Origin: Clostridium sp. cel8 | GTDB lineage: Bacteria; Bacillota; Clostridia; Clostridiales; Clostridiaceae | Assembly: GCF_014050525.1 (NCBI RefSeq) | Contig: NZ_JACGAG010000007.1 | Span: 62,001 to 126,000 of the forward strand | Length of the DNA stretch: 64,000 nucleotides | Reading direction: 5' to 3' | Shown: positions 8,230 through 17,035 of the stretch, piece by piece | Layout of the letters: each line of letters starts with the position of its first letter | How positions within the stretch are numbered: the stretch's first letter is position 1 | Notes under the pieces: model-generated | What the model was told of the DNA's origin: nothing | The model's input: the letters and a program-made list of their open reading frames with translations, nothing else | Database searches by the model: none | Program-made: the position numbers and the translations under genes

Positions 8230-9376
8230 AGAGCTTTGATATCCACTTTTCCATTCTATCTGCTGCTAATTTAAGCTTGTCTATACTTGAGGCATAGGAT
8301 ATTCTTATATATCCTTCTCCACCATATCCAAAAGCAGACCCTGGCACAATAGCCACTCCTGCTTCATCAAGAAGTCTTTCACAAAATTCTTCACTTGAAA
8401 TACCAAATTTTTTTATAGAGGGAAACATATAGAAAGCTCCCATAGGAAGATTTACGTCTAACCCCATATTTTTCAATCTACTGTATAGATAATCTCTTCT
8501 CTCAATAAACTTATTTTTCATATACTCTACATCTTTCATACAATTTTTAAGACCATATAGAGCACCCCACTGCACTATAGATGGTGCACATGACACATTG
8601 TACTGATGTACTTTCATTATTTGATCTGTAAACTTCTTATCTGCACATACATATCCTATTCTAAGTCCTGTCATAGAAAACATTTTTGAAAATCCGCCAA
8701 CTACTATAACTTTATCTTTTATATCTTGAAATTGTGCTACAGAATAATAATCTCCATAAAAACAAAGAGATGCATACATTTCGTCACTTATTGTAATAAT
8801 ATGATTTTTTTCAATTAATTTATGCAATTTTACATTGTCTTTTTCAGAAAGTATAGCACCTGTAGGATTGCAAGGATATGATAAAACAAGTATTTTGGGC
8901 TTTTCTTTTTCAATTTTATTCTCTAAATCTTCAAAATCAATGGAAAAATCATCTTTTAATTTGTAGTTTATAGCTTCTCCTCCAATTATGTTTACGCAAC
9001 TTTCATAGGCAGGATATGCAGGAGTAGGTATAAGAACCTTATCTCCACTATTTATAATTGCACAAAAGGCATCCATAAGTCCTTCGCTTCCACCTATTGT
9101 AATACAAATTTCATCTGGATTATAATTTATCTTTAGTGATCTCAAATAATTTGATATTTCACGTCTAAGTTCAACTATGCCTGCATTTGATGTATAGCCA
9201 GTTTTATTATCTGATATAGCTTTTATCATAGCTGATTTTATACCATTAGGTACATTAAAATCAGGTTGCCCAATAGTTAATGACACAGCATTTGGATATT
9301 TCTGAACTTTATTAAAAAATTTTCTTATGCCAGATATTTTGATATTCTTCACATTATTAGATATTAAATTCTCCAC
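8228..9376 (-). CDS. PLP-dependent aminotransferase, PatA-like
   Basis: Class I/II fold-type I aminotransferase of 382 residues. The PLP lysine is Lys231 in VVGGFSKMFSMTGLRIGY; ITIGGSEGL, SYPCNPTG and ISDEMY give the other cofactor contacts. The N-terminus NVKNIKISGIRKFFNKV and SLTIGQPDF closely resemble Bacillus PatA, an N-acetyl-LL-diaminopimelate aminotransferase. Lying convergent to asd-dapA-dapB, a role in the succinyl/acetyl branch of diaminopimelate synthesis is plausible but inferred; an aspartate aminotransferase is the alternative. GTG start with AGGAGG 7 bases upstream. Confidence 0.85.
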   Translation of the reverse strand: MENLISNNVKNIKISGIRKFFNKVQKYPNAVSLTIGQPDFNVPNGIKSAMIKAISDNKTGYTSNAGIVELRREISNYLRSLKINYNPDEICITIGGSEGLMDAFCAIINSGDKVLIPTPAYPAYESCVNIIGGEAINYKLKDDFSIDFEDLENKIEKEKPKILVLSYPCNPTGAILSEKDNVKLHKLIEKNHIITISDEMYASLCFYGDYYSVAQFQDIKDKVIVVGGFSKMFSMTGLRIGYVCADKKFTDQIMKVHQYNVSCAPSIVQWGALYGLKNCMKDVEYMKNKFIERRDYLYSRLKNMGLDVNLPMGAFYMFPSIKKFGISSEEFCERLLDEAGVAIVPGSAFGYGGEGYIRISYASSIDKLKLAADRMEKWISKL

Positions 9377-9405
9377 AACATATCCTCCTATAAATGAATT
9401 AAATA

Positions 9406-9675
9406 TTATTTTTCTGCATTACACATATTGTTCTTTAAAACTAAACTGCTTATTGCTTTTGCAAATTGATCAGGACATGATGTTCCCTTTCTTCCACAGG
9501 AAATTCCCTTAAGTCTTTCCACAGCATCTTTTACATCCATTCCATCTACAAGTCTTGAAATTCCCTGTAAATTTCCGTCACATCCTCCTACAAAACTCAC
9601 ATTTTTAATTTTATTGTCTATTACATCAAATTTTATCTGTCTTGAACATACTCCTTTAGGATTATAACTATACAT
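9406..9675 (-). CDS. TSCPD domain protein
   Basis: Small protein of the clostridial TSCPD family, named for the C-terminal motif seen here as KGTSCPDQFA; the same domain ends many class II ribonucleotide reductases. It also has CSRQIKFDV and VGGCDGNLQGISRLV, conserved in the family. Function unknown; the cysteines suggest metal or redox chemistry. The frame opens at a GTG at 9684, but AAGGTG placed 6 bases before the ATG at 9673-9675 (MYSYNPKGVC) favours an 89-residue product. It lies about 30 bases upstream of the aminotransferase gene on the same strand, so co-transcription is likely. Confidence 0.85.
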   Translation of the reverse strand: MYSYNPKGVCSRQIKFDVIDNKIKNVSFVGGCDGNLQGISRLVDGMDVKDAVERLKGISCGRKGTSCPDQFAKAISSLVLKNNMCNAEK

Positions 9676-9829
9676 ACTTATCACCTTACCTTTTAATATT
9701 TTATACTATCAATTATAAACTTCATTATATATAATCTAAAACAATTAGACAATACATGCATAAAATAAATTTACTTTATCATTAAACTTTTCAACAGATA
9801 TTCATATTATAGTTGTAGGGGGTGAAGAT

Positions 9830-10717
9830 ATGAACAGCTTATATATATGCAGTACTTCTTCTGACTTTGTAGCAAAAGTCGATTTAATTGACTTCAAGCT
9901 AAAAAACAAAATCTATCTCAAAGCAAGGGACTTTTCCTACAAAATAGGACCCCATGGAATTTGCAATAGAAATGATAAAATCATAACGGCAAATAATTAT
10001 GCAAACAGTATATCAATAATAGATATAAAAACTGACACTGAAGAAGAAAGTTACTATATAGGTGCTCATTGTAATGATATAGTCACCTTAGATAATAAAG
10101 CATATATAATATGCAGCGATTCAAATAGCTTAATAGTATTTGATCTTAAATATAAAAAAATACTAGAGCAGATACCTTGTGGTAATCTTCCCCACAGCAT
10201 ATGTCTTAATTTAAAAAGAAGGATACTTTTAGTTAGCAATATGCAAAGTAACTCAGTTACTCTTATAGACTGCGATGATACTTCAAATATAAAAAACATA
10301 AAAGTAGGTTCTTATCCTACAAAAGCAATCTTTACAGTAGATGGTGAACATATAATAGTATGTGAAAGCAACCTAGGTTCAGAATCCAGAGGAAGTATAT
10401 CTGTACTTTCACTTAAAAATTACAAAATCATAAACAGAATAGTTGTAGGCAACTCTCCTTTAGATATATACTGCAACAGTAGGTATTGTTTTACATCAAA
10501 TTTTGGTGATGGAACCGTGAGTATAGTAGATATAAACAACTATAAAGAATGTAAAAATATAATTGTAGGAGGAATGCCTGCAGGAATATTAAAATATGAT
10601 AGACATTTGTATATTGGGGACAATTATAATAACATTCTTATAAAATTTAACATTGAAAATAATAAAAAAGAATTCATACCTATAGGGAATGAACCTACTG
10701 GTATGATAATAAGGTAA
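9830..10717 (+). CDS. YVTN/YncE-like beta-propeller protein
   Basis: The 295-residue protein is made of repeated blades of about 40 residues containing phrases such as ITANNYANSISIIDIKT, LVSNMQSNSVTLID, CESNLG and CFTSNFGDGTVSIVDI, with GxxPxG/GNxPxD turns between them (CGNLPHSI, GSYPTKAI, GNSPLDIY, GGMPAGIL, GNEPTGMI). This is the YVTN pattern of six to seven blades. There is no signal peptide, so it is probably cytoplasmic or spore-associated. Specific function is unknown. GGGGTG ribosome binding site. Convergent with the DUF4364 gene, one base apart. Confidence 0.75.
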   Translation: MNSLYICSTSSDFVAKVDLIDFKLKNKIYLKARDFSYKIGPHGICNRNDKIITANNYANSISIIDIKTDTEEESYYIGAHCNDIVTLDNKAYIICSDSNSLIVFDLKYKKILEQIPCGNLPHSICLNLKRRILLVSNMQSNSVTLIDCDDTSNIKNIKVGSYPTKAIFTVDGEHIIVCESNLGSESRGSISVLSLKNYKIINRIVVGNSPLDIYCNSRYCFTSNFGDGTVSIVDINNYKECKNIIVGGMPAGILKYDRHLYIGDNYNNILIKFNIENNKKEFIPIGNEPTGMIIR

Positions 10718-10718
10718 C

Positions 10719-11246
10719 TTAATTTTCTAAAAGCATTTGAATAATATTGTAGTATATATCAGAATGACTATTTCTCCATTTTTCGCATAACTTTTTGGCT
10801 TCTTTATCCGACTCCACAGCTAACTTTATATTTATTAGAATAGTATCATCTCTTGTAGCACTTAAATCAGCAATAAAGGTATTCTTATTTTGACATATAT
10901 AATCTGCATTAATCGAGATATTTTCCTTTATACTTTTTAATTGCTTTTTTAAGTACTTGTCTATTGTATCTATTTTTTCCTGGGAAATCATAGATTGAAA
11001 TAATTTTAAAACTTGTATACCGCTTTTAGTAATGCCTATATTATGATTTACTTTAGGATTGATATATGCAATAAATTTAGAAGTTAAAAGCTCATCTATA
11101 TATTGCTGCAGTACAAAATAATTTATTAAATTATTTTCAAGTACTATTTGCGTAATCTTATTATTTGATACTGGAATTCTTATTTTTTTTAAAATATATA
11201 ATAAAAGAAGTTTGTTTTCTGCTAATTCTAAAGTATTTTCAGACAT
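10719..11246 (-). CDS. DUF4364 family protein, winged-helix regulator-like
   Basis: Matches the DUF4364 family of clostridia and relatives: a short N-terminal helix, then a winged-helix-like part (LLLYILKKIRIPVSNNKITQ ... YVLQQY-like helix LINYFVLQQYIDELLTS) followed by GITKSGIQVLKLF and a C-terminal domain. A DNA-binding regulatory role is inferred from the fold only. The long frame opens at 11261; GGGGTGG lies 6 bases before the ATG at 11244-11246 (MSENTLEL), which gives 175 residues and is the start chosen. It stands alone between convergent and divergent neighbours. Confidence 0.75.
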   Translation of the reverse strand: MSENTLELAENKLLLLYILKKIRIPVSNNKITQIVLENNLINYFVLQQYIDELLTSKFIAYINPKVNHNIGITKSGIQVLKLFQSMISQEKIDTIDKYLKKQLKSIKENISINADYICQNKNTFIADLSATRDDTILINIKLAVESDKEAKKLCEKWRNSHSDIYYNIIQMLLEN

Positions 11247-11431
11247 TAACATCCACCCCATTAAAATTTAATTTTAATAACTTTATTAATAATTATAACA
11301 TAAAATTACCAAAATAAATAAAGATGTAATTTCATTTTCTACTTTAATGTTTATATAATTTCTATTTAGTGTAATATTTAATGAAGTAAAATACTATATA
11401 AAATTATAGGAACAATTTTGGAGGTAGATTA

Positions 11432-12196
11432 TTGAAAAAAAAAGTACTGTTAAAAATATCTTTAACTTGTATGTTCATCTTTATCGGTGCCATCTTTTCC
11501 CTGTATACTAATTATAATTCTACAGGTGTATTTTTAAATTCCAATAGAAAATTACCTATATATCATGTAAATACAAAGGAAAAAAAGGTAGCTATAACTT
11601 TCGACGTAAGTCTTGGAGAAGAAGAACACACAGAGGAAATACTAAAAATACTAGACAAATACAATATAAAAGCAACTTTCTTTGTAGTTGGGGACTGGAT
11701 AAAAAAATATCCAGATATGCTAAAACAACTATCTAAAAGTGGTCATGAAATAGGTAATCATTCAAATAGACACCCAAATATGACTATGCTTACAAAAGGC
11801 AAAATTCTAGAAGATATAAATATAAATGATGCTAGAATAAGACAGATAACAGGAAAAGGCACCAAATTATTTAGGTGTCCCGAAGGCGCTTATAATAACT
11901 TTGTAATAGACACAGTAAAAGATGCTGGATACTATTGTATACAATGGGATGCAGACAGTGCAGATTGGATGGAAAAAGGTGCCGATATAGAATATGACCG
12001 TGTAATTAAGAACACAAAACCTGGCTCCATATTGCTATTTCATACAAGTGCAAGATACACTCCTGAAAATTTGCCAAAAATAATTGAGAAGCTCAAAAGT
12101 CAAGGCTATAAATTTGTTACAGTTGGAAACTTAATATATAAAAGCAACTACACTATAGATAATTTGGGAAACCAAATTGGAAATTCATCCAAATAA
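11432..12196 (+). CDS. PdaB-like polysaccharide deacetylase (sporulation type)
   Basis: NodB-fold deacetylase, 254 residues, with one N-terminal membrane anchor (hydrophobic residues about 8-24), so it acts on the cell-surface or spore peptidoglycan side. The first motif is ITFDVSLGEE rather than TFDDG, the variation typical of the PdaB subfamily needed for spore cortex stability; HSNRHPNM gives the metal-binding histidines, RCPEGAYN and LLFHTS the later motifs. The loss of the second Asp means activity may be weak or altered. TTG start behind GGAGGT. Terminal Asn/Ser-rich tail. Subfamily call is probable, not proven. Confidence 0.8.
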   Translation: MKKKVLLKISLTCMFIFIGAIFSLYTNYNSTGVFLNSNRKLPIYHVNTKEKKVAITFDVSLGEEEHTEEILKILDKYNIKATFFVVGDWIKKYPDMLKQLSKSGHEIGNHSNRHPNMTMLTKGKILEDININDARIRQITGKGTKLFRCPEGAYNNFVIDTVKDAGYYCIQWDADSADWMEKGADIEYDRVIKNTKPGSILLFHTSARYTPENLPKIIEKLKSQGYKFVTVGNLIYKSNYTIDNLGNQIGNSSK

Positions 12197-12341
12197 TGCT
12201 GATATATGTATTATAATTATACAGAATATGTTATCATAAAATAAAAAACTAAAATATGCTTATATATGTATATTTTGTATTATAAATGAATAATTATATG
12301 TAAGATGAATTAATTCAAAACTAATGGAAAGAGGGGTTTAA

Positions 12342-13007
12342 ATGGAGAATCTTATGTTTAACAACAAGATTTATCTAGAGGGGGAAGTTATCTCTGAACT
12401 TATGTTTAGTCATCAAATGTATGGAGAAGGTTTTTATAACTTTTATATTGAAGTTCCTAGATTAAGTGAAACAAAGGATACACTATTTGTAACTATTTCA
12501 GAAAGATTGATAAATGATATAGATATAAAAATAGGAACTCAAGTAATTATTGAAGGACAATTGAGGTCATATAATAAATTTGTAGATGGAGCCAATAGAC
12601 TTATTCTAACTGTCTTTACTAGAAATATTAGCTTATGCACTGAAAAAAGTAAAAATCCAAATCAGATTTTTCTTGATGGCTTTATATGTAAAGATCCAGT
12701 TTACAGAACTACTCCATTTGGAAGAGAAATATCCGATATGCTACTTGCTGTAAATAGAGCTTATAATAAATCAGACTACATACCAACTATAGCCTGGGGA
12801 AGGAATTCAAGATTTTGCAAAACCTTGAAAGTTGGGGATAATATAAAAATTTGGGGAAGACTTCAAAGCAGAGAATATCAAAAGAAAATATCCGATGTTG
12901 AAACAATAAAAAAGACTGCTTATGAAGTATCAATATCAAAAATGGAGAAGGTAGAAAAAGATTCTAAGCAAGATTCAGACTCAACTGAAGACAAACAGAT
13001 TTCTTAA
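12342..13007 (+). CDS. Single-stranded DNA-binding protein with two OB folds
   Basis: A 221-residue protein with two tandem SSB-like OB domains: residues about 7-100 (KIYLEGEVISELMF ... VTISERL ... GTQVIIEGQLRS) and about 108-200 (NQIFLDGFICKDPVYRTTPF ... DYIPTIAWGRNSR ... GDNIKIWGRLQSREYQKK). The second half matches classic SSB/PriB best. The C-terminal tail is acidic and Ser-rich (KQDSDSTEDKQIS) but lacks the DDDIPF tip of housekeeping SSB, so it is probably an accessory clostridial member. Own promoter region and strong terminator; no neighbours in the operon. Confidence 0.75.
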   Translation: MENLMFNNKIYLEGEVISELMFSHQMYGEGFYNFYIEVPRLSETKDTLFVTISERLINDIDIKIGTQVIIEGQLRSYNKFVDGANRLILTVFTRNISLCTEKSKNPNQIFLDGFICKDPVYRTTPFGREISDMLLAVNRAYNKSDYIPTIAWGRNSRFCKTLKVGDNIKIWGRLQSREYQKKISDVETIKKTAYEVSISKMEKVEKDSKQDSDSTEDKQIS

Positions 13008-13020
13008 AATTACAGCATAC

Positions 13021-13062
13021 TTAAGCCCTCTACTTATAATGATGAAGTGGAGGGCTTTTTTA
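13021..13062 (+). terminator. Terminator of the SSB-like gene
   Basis: AAGCCCTCTAC (13023-13033) pairs with GTGGAGGGCTT (13047-13057) except for one wobble, followed by T6. It also lies just beyond the end of the leftward cas3 gene. Confidence 0.88.
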
Positions 13063-13069
13063 TAATATC

Positions 13070-15400
13070 TTAAAACACCATGAAAGTATCATTTTCATCT
13101 CTTTTATAACCAGTATATTTATCATAATAAAAATCACAAACTTCAATAGGTACATTCATAATAAACTTTCCTTCAAATTTATCTCTAATTATTTTTATAG
13201 GAAGTGATAAGGTGTAATCTCTTATTTTATTTTTTATTTCAAGATAAATTTTTCTCTTTTTCTTCATATTATTCTCTTTTATCATTTTCAAAAACTTTTT
13301 ATAGGTTTTTTCAGCTTCATCATCTATCCTAAAAAATACATCTACATAATTTGGATTGTCCTTAATTAAGGAAAATTTATCAATATCGTATTCATAGCCT
13401 TTACCGCCAAAATGCAACTTTTTTATAGATTTTAAAAAGCCATTTGAAGCATCCTCATTTTCCACATTGCTATCTACCCTTTCAAAATATTTTTGTATCA
13501 ATTCAAAATAACTATTTTCATATATAAACTCTGAACCACGAAAAATATCTTTAGTTATATTAATCAAGGTTTTTCCATAAACCATAGAACCAAAAGAGTT
13601 ATTATTTTCATTTACCATTAGATTAACATAAACATTACACAAATCTTTCTCAAAATTTCTATTTCCTCTTCCAGCACACTGAATTATAGAATCAAGTGGA
13701 CCTATATCTCTTATTACAGTATCAAAATCCAAGTCTACACCTGCCTCTACTACCTGAGTGGATACAAGTATTAATTTTTCACCTGATTTAAGCTTATCCC
13801 TTACTCTTTTAATTATATTTCTTCTATGCACAGGCAATAAATTAGTAGACAAATAAATAACTTCTCTATTCAATAGCTTCAATTTATTGTATATCTTTAA
13901 AGATTGAGAAATTGTATTACAAACTATAAGATAGGATTTATCTTCAATTTTATCATTAAATTCTTCTAAAAACTGTTCAATTGTTTTAGGTTTCATATCA
14001 ATAATTAATCTTGTTCTATTGAAATAATTAAAGTACTTTCTATTATTTTCAAGCAATTCTATTGCATCTTTTAGAATTACAGGTTTTGTAGCTGTCATAA
14101 ATATAATTTTACAATTTAGATATTTACAACTCCACCTTAAAATATTATCTATTAATTTATAATATTTAATATCAAGAGCCTGAATTTCATCTAAAATAAT
14201 TATGGAATTTCTTATAGAATCAAATTTTTTTAACATCTTATTTCTAGTACCAATAAGTGTCTGAAATAATTGTACAAAAGTTGTTATAACAATTCCACTG
14301 TTCCAATTTTCAATTAGAATTTCAGCTTGATCTAGATCATAATTATTATCCCTTGAATTATAATCTACATTTGACAGATTGTGATGTTTTATTATATATG
14401 TACTGTCTTCATCCTTAAAACCATCTACTTTTTTGAATAATTCATAAATGACTTTATAATTCTGTTCTATTATAGATGTAAATGGCAGAGAATAAATTAT
14501 TTTTCTATTTTCACCTAATAATTGATTAAGCTTCAAAGCGGCAAAAAATCCAGTATAGGTTTTACCTGTTCCAGTAGGGGCAGTTATAGAAAATATATCA
14601 CTTTTATTATACATTTTCTCTATATTTTTATTTACTTCAGAAAATATAGATCTTCTTATTTTATTTATATCTTTAGTTATATCTGAACATTTATCAATTC
14701 TTGCTTCATCTAAACTCTCATAACTTGCAAACTTTATATCCGGTAGTTTTGTATTTGATGCACTAAGTTTATCCGCTGATATAAGTGCAGAATATAACAT
14801 TTGGTGCACAAAATATATATCCTCACTTTTATTTTTCATATCTAATTTAAAATCAATTTTTCTAATACTTAATAATACATCATCAAAAGAATCTTTTTCC
14901 AAAAAACTTCTTACATACTTTCCATAATTTAATTTTTCATAATCTTCAATTATACTATTTTTATTCTTTTTAATGTTTTCTAATTGTTTTTGTGCCTCTT
15001 TTACTTTTTGAATAAAATAAGGACTATCATCATATTCATCTATACATCTTATTTGAGAAGGTAAATTTATTTCTGGATTCTTTAAACTTCCATGATGGTG
15101 AACAACACAATTATATGCAATAAGTGGATAATTACTCTTATCCCCAAAAACATTCAAGCAAATATATGCTGCAAGAATAGCTGATATAAAAGCATGATTT
15201 TTAAGTTCGCCACATGTTTGATCATTTTTTAAAAGATAATTTTGAAAATATGTAGTATACTTTCCAAAGTCATGGGTTATACTTATAATTTCATTTACTT
15301 TATTTAGTTCAGGTGGAACCATATTTTCACTAATTAACTTTACTTCAGTTAAGTGAGTTACCATCTTTTTCAACGGACTATTATGCGAATAAAATTCCAT
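13070..15400 (-). CDS. cas3: CRISPR-associated helicase-nuclease Cas3 (type I-B)
   Basis: Effector nuclease-helicase recruited by Cascade to degrade target DNA. The 776-residue protein has the HD nuclease domain first: His43-Asp44 in ITHDFGKY, His-rich VVHHHGS at about 99-104. The superfamily 2 helicase follows: Walker A APTGTGKT at about 274-281, DEIQALD (the Cas3 form of DEAD/H), STQVVEAGVDLDFD and QCAGRGNRN as motifs V and VI. HD and helicase are fused in the usual order. Last gene of the leftward cas operon; GGAGG before the ATG, 12 bases after cas5. Looks intact. Confidence 0.95.
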   Translation of the reverse strand: MEFYSHNSPLKKMVTHLTEVKLISENMVPPELNKVNEIISITHDFGKYTTYFQNYLLKNDQTCGELKNHAFISAILAAYICLNVFGDKSNYPLIAYNCVVHHHGSLKNPEINLPSQIRCIDEYDDSPYFIQKVKEAQKQLENIKKNKNSIIEDYEKLNYGKYVRSFLEKDSFDDVLLSIRKIDFKLDMKNKSEDIYFVHQMLYSALISADKLSASNTKLPDIKFASYESLDEARIDKCSDITKDINKIRRSIFSEVNKNIEKMYNKSDIFSITAPTGTGKTYTGFFAALKLNQLLGENRKIIYSLPFTSIIEQNYKVIYELFKKVDGFKDEDSTYIIKHHNLSNVDYNSRDNNYDLDQAEILIENWNSGIVITTFVQLFQTLIGTRNKMLKKFDSIRNSIIILDEIQALDIKYYKLIDNILRWSCKYLNCKIIFMTATKPVILKDAIELLENNRKYFNYFNRTRLIIDMKPKTIEQFLEEFNDKIEDKSYLIVCNTISQSLKIYNKLKLLNREVIYLSTNLLPVHRRNIIKRVRDKLKSGEKLILVSTQVVEAGVDLDFDTVIRDIGPLDSIIQCAGRGNRNFEKDLCNVYVNLMVNENNNSFGSMVYGKTLINITKDIFRGSEFIYENSYFELIQKYFERVDSNVENEDASNGFLKSIKKLHFGGKGYEYDIDKFSLIKDNPNYVDVFFRIDDEAEKTYKKFLKMIKENNMKKKRKIYLEIKNKIRDYTLSLPIKIIRDKFEGKFIMNVPIEVCDFYYDKYTGYKRDENDTFMVF

Positions 15401-15412
15401 AAAATGCCTCCA

Positions 15413-16144
15413 TTACATGAAAACTATATTTTCATTTACTTCATTATATTTTATATTTACACTTTTACAATTAAGTTTAACATTTATACTCTGGCAATTT
15501 TCATCAAATATATAGGAATTGACTTCATATATTATCCTATCTTTTAGAAAATCTGAAGGCATTTTTTCTTTTACTAAAAATAAATTTTTTTTATTTAAGT
15601 CAATTCCACCATTACATATATAATCTGAATTTATAAGGGAACTTATCTCCTGAAAATTTTCCTTTTCAGTATATTCTCCAGAAGCTTTTCCTACAAAATT
15701 AATACTACAATTAAAAGGAGCTGCACCTAAATATGGAGTATACTCAAAGCTTTTATTCTTTATACTATATTCAAGTTTATTCATAATTTCTTTATTATCC
15801 GAACTAACATACACTCTATAAATAATCATTTCATCTGAAGTTACTATCTCAAAGGGAATCTGCGTGTGTTCTTTAGGATCTATTAAATATTTTTCACTAG
15901 TAACTTTAATATAATTTACAGTCTGCATTATTTTATATGTTTTAGACATCTTTCTAAGTGCAATTTTAACTGCATCTTTAGACATTACCTCATAATAACT
16001 ATCCCTTTCCATACCAAGTATAGCTCCTATTATTCCCTCTATTGTAGTTCTTGGTGGAACAGAGTAGGTTAAAGAAGAAGAATTCGTATAAAATTTTCTA
16101 AAATGGGCAAACTTGCCCTTTAAATCAAATATTAATATATCCAT
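15413..16144 (-). CDS. cas5: Cascade subunit Cas5 (type I-B, Cas5h-like)
   Basis: RAMP-family subunit that caps the 5' handle of crRNA in the type I-B Cascade. The 243-residue protein begins with the typical Cas5 N-terminal strand-helix: ILIFDLKGKFAHFRKFYTNS followed by LTYSVPPRTTIEGIIGAILG, which is the signature of Cas5 of the Hmari/I-B group. AGGAGG precedes the ATG; the gene follows cas7 by 9 bases and precedes cas3. Nothing unusual in it. Confidence 0.93.
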   Translation of the reverse strand: MDILIFDLKGKFAHFRKFYTNSSSLTYSVPPRTTIEGIIGAILGMERDSYYEVMSKDAVKIALRKMSKTYKIMQTVNYIKVTSEKYLIDPKEHTQIPFEIVTSDEMIIYRVYVSSDNKEIMNKLEYSIKNKSFEYTPYLGAAPFNCSINFVGKASGEYTEKENFQEISSLINSDYICNGGIDLNKKNLFLVKEKMPSDFLKDRIIYEVNSYIFDENCQSINVKLNCKSVNIKYNEVNENIVFM

Positions 16145-16153
16145 TTCTACCTC

Positions 16154-17035
16154 CTATTTAACCTCTTCTAAAGTGAAATCACTAAATGCCTCCTGAAATT
16201 CTACTGGTATTTTTCCCTTTACTATTCTAAGATTTTCATCTTTAAAATAATGAATCTTTAATATCTTATTCTTATGATTATTTAAAAATCTTATAAGTTC
16301 TTCTACATCTAAATAACATTCATTTATTCCTCTTATACTCTCATTTTCACTAATTAATTTTACATAATCTCTAAAATCTCCAAGTACAGTTTTACTGTCC
16401 TTATATTCAACTCTCATGTAAAGCCTTGGATACTGACCTATTTTACTCCTAGTTGCAAGTTCAGGTATTGCGTATCTCATAGCTTCATCAAGTAAAGCTA
16501 CATCTTCTTCTCTAAGTCTTGTCTTTTCTGCTCTTTTTCCTGATATAACTCCTGAAAATGCTATAAAAGAATACTTAACTCTATAATCTTTTCCTATTGT
16601 TCCCTGGCTATTTCTCTCTCCTGATGAAAAGTGTGACGTTATACTTGCTTCCATAAGTTCCACTTTATTAAGAGAATATCCCCAGTTAAACTGTACAGGT
16701 CCTATAAAAGTTTTGTTATCTTTCTTTATAGGAATAGTTGCACCAAATAATCTAACATCTATAAGTTCATCAAGTATAGTATCAACATCATTATTTTTCA
16801 AAATTCCTATTATTTTTTCAGGAGTTACTGATTTATCTTCTAGTTTTCTCACAAATACATTATCCTTATATCCATTATCCATTAAATAATTTCTCACATA
16901 CCTTTTAAGTCTAATATCTGATACTAAATTTATTTCTCTTTCATAGTCCATTCTTGGTCTATTTTCTTCATCCGGATCACCATTTGGATTTGAAAGTTTA
17001 GCATCATAAAGATATAATATTTCACTATTATTCAT
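16154..17035 (-). CDS. cas7: Cascade backbone subunit Cas7 (Csh2 family)
   Basis: Repeated backbone protein that coats the crRNA spacer. The 293-residue sequence has the Csh2/DevR signature NPNGDPDEENRPRMD near the N-terminus, then VSDIRLKRYVRNYL, RLFGATIPI, GPVQFNWGYSLN and SSGERNSQGTIGKDYRVKY with the conserved thumb region. The start codon directly follows the cas8b stop (0 bases between), so the pair is coupled. Placement between cas8b and cas5 is the standard type I-B effector order. Confidence 0.94.
   Translation of the reverse strand: MNNSEILYLYDAKLSNPNGDPDEENRPRMDYEREINLVSDIRLKRYVRNYLMDNGYKDNVFVRKLEDKSVTPEKIIGILKNNDVDTILDELIDVRLFGATIPIKKDNKTFIGPVQFNWGYSLNKVELMEASITSHFSSGERNSQGTIGKDYRVKYSFIAFSGVISGKRAEKTRLREEDVALLDEAMRYAIPELATRSKIGQYPRLYMRVEYKDSKTVLGDFRDYVKLISENESIRGINECYLDVEELIRFLNNHKNKILKIHYFKDENLRIVKGKIPVEFQEAFSDFTLEEVK

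Noticed and set aside
13070-15400. Split or frameshifted cas3
   Set aside because: HD and helicase motifs are in one uninterrupted frame with normal length.
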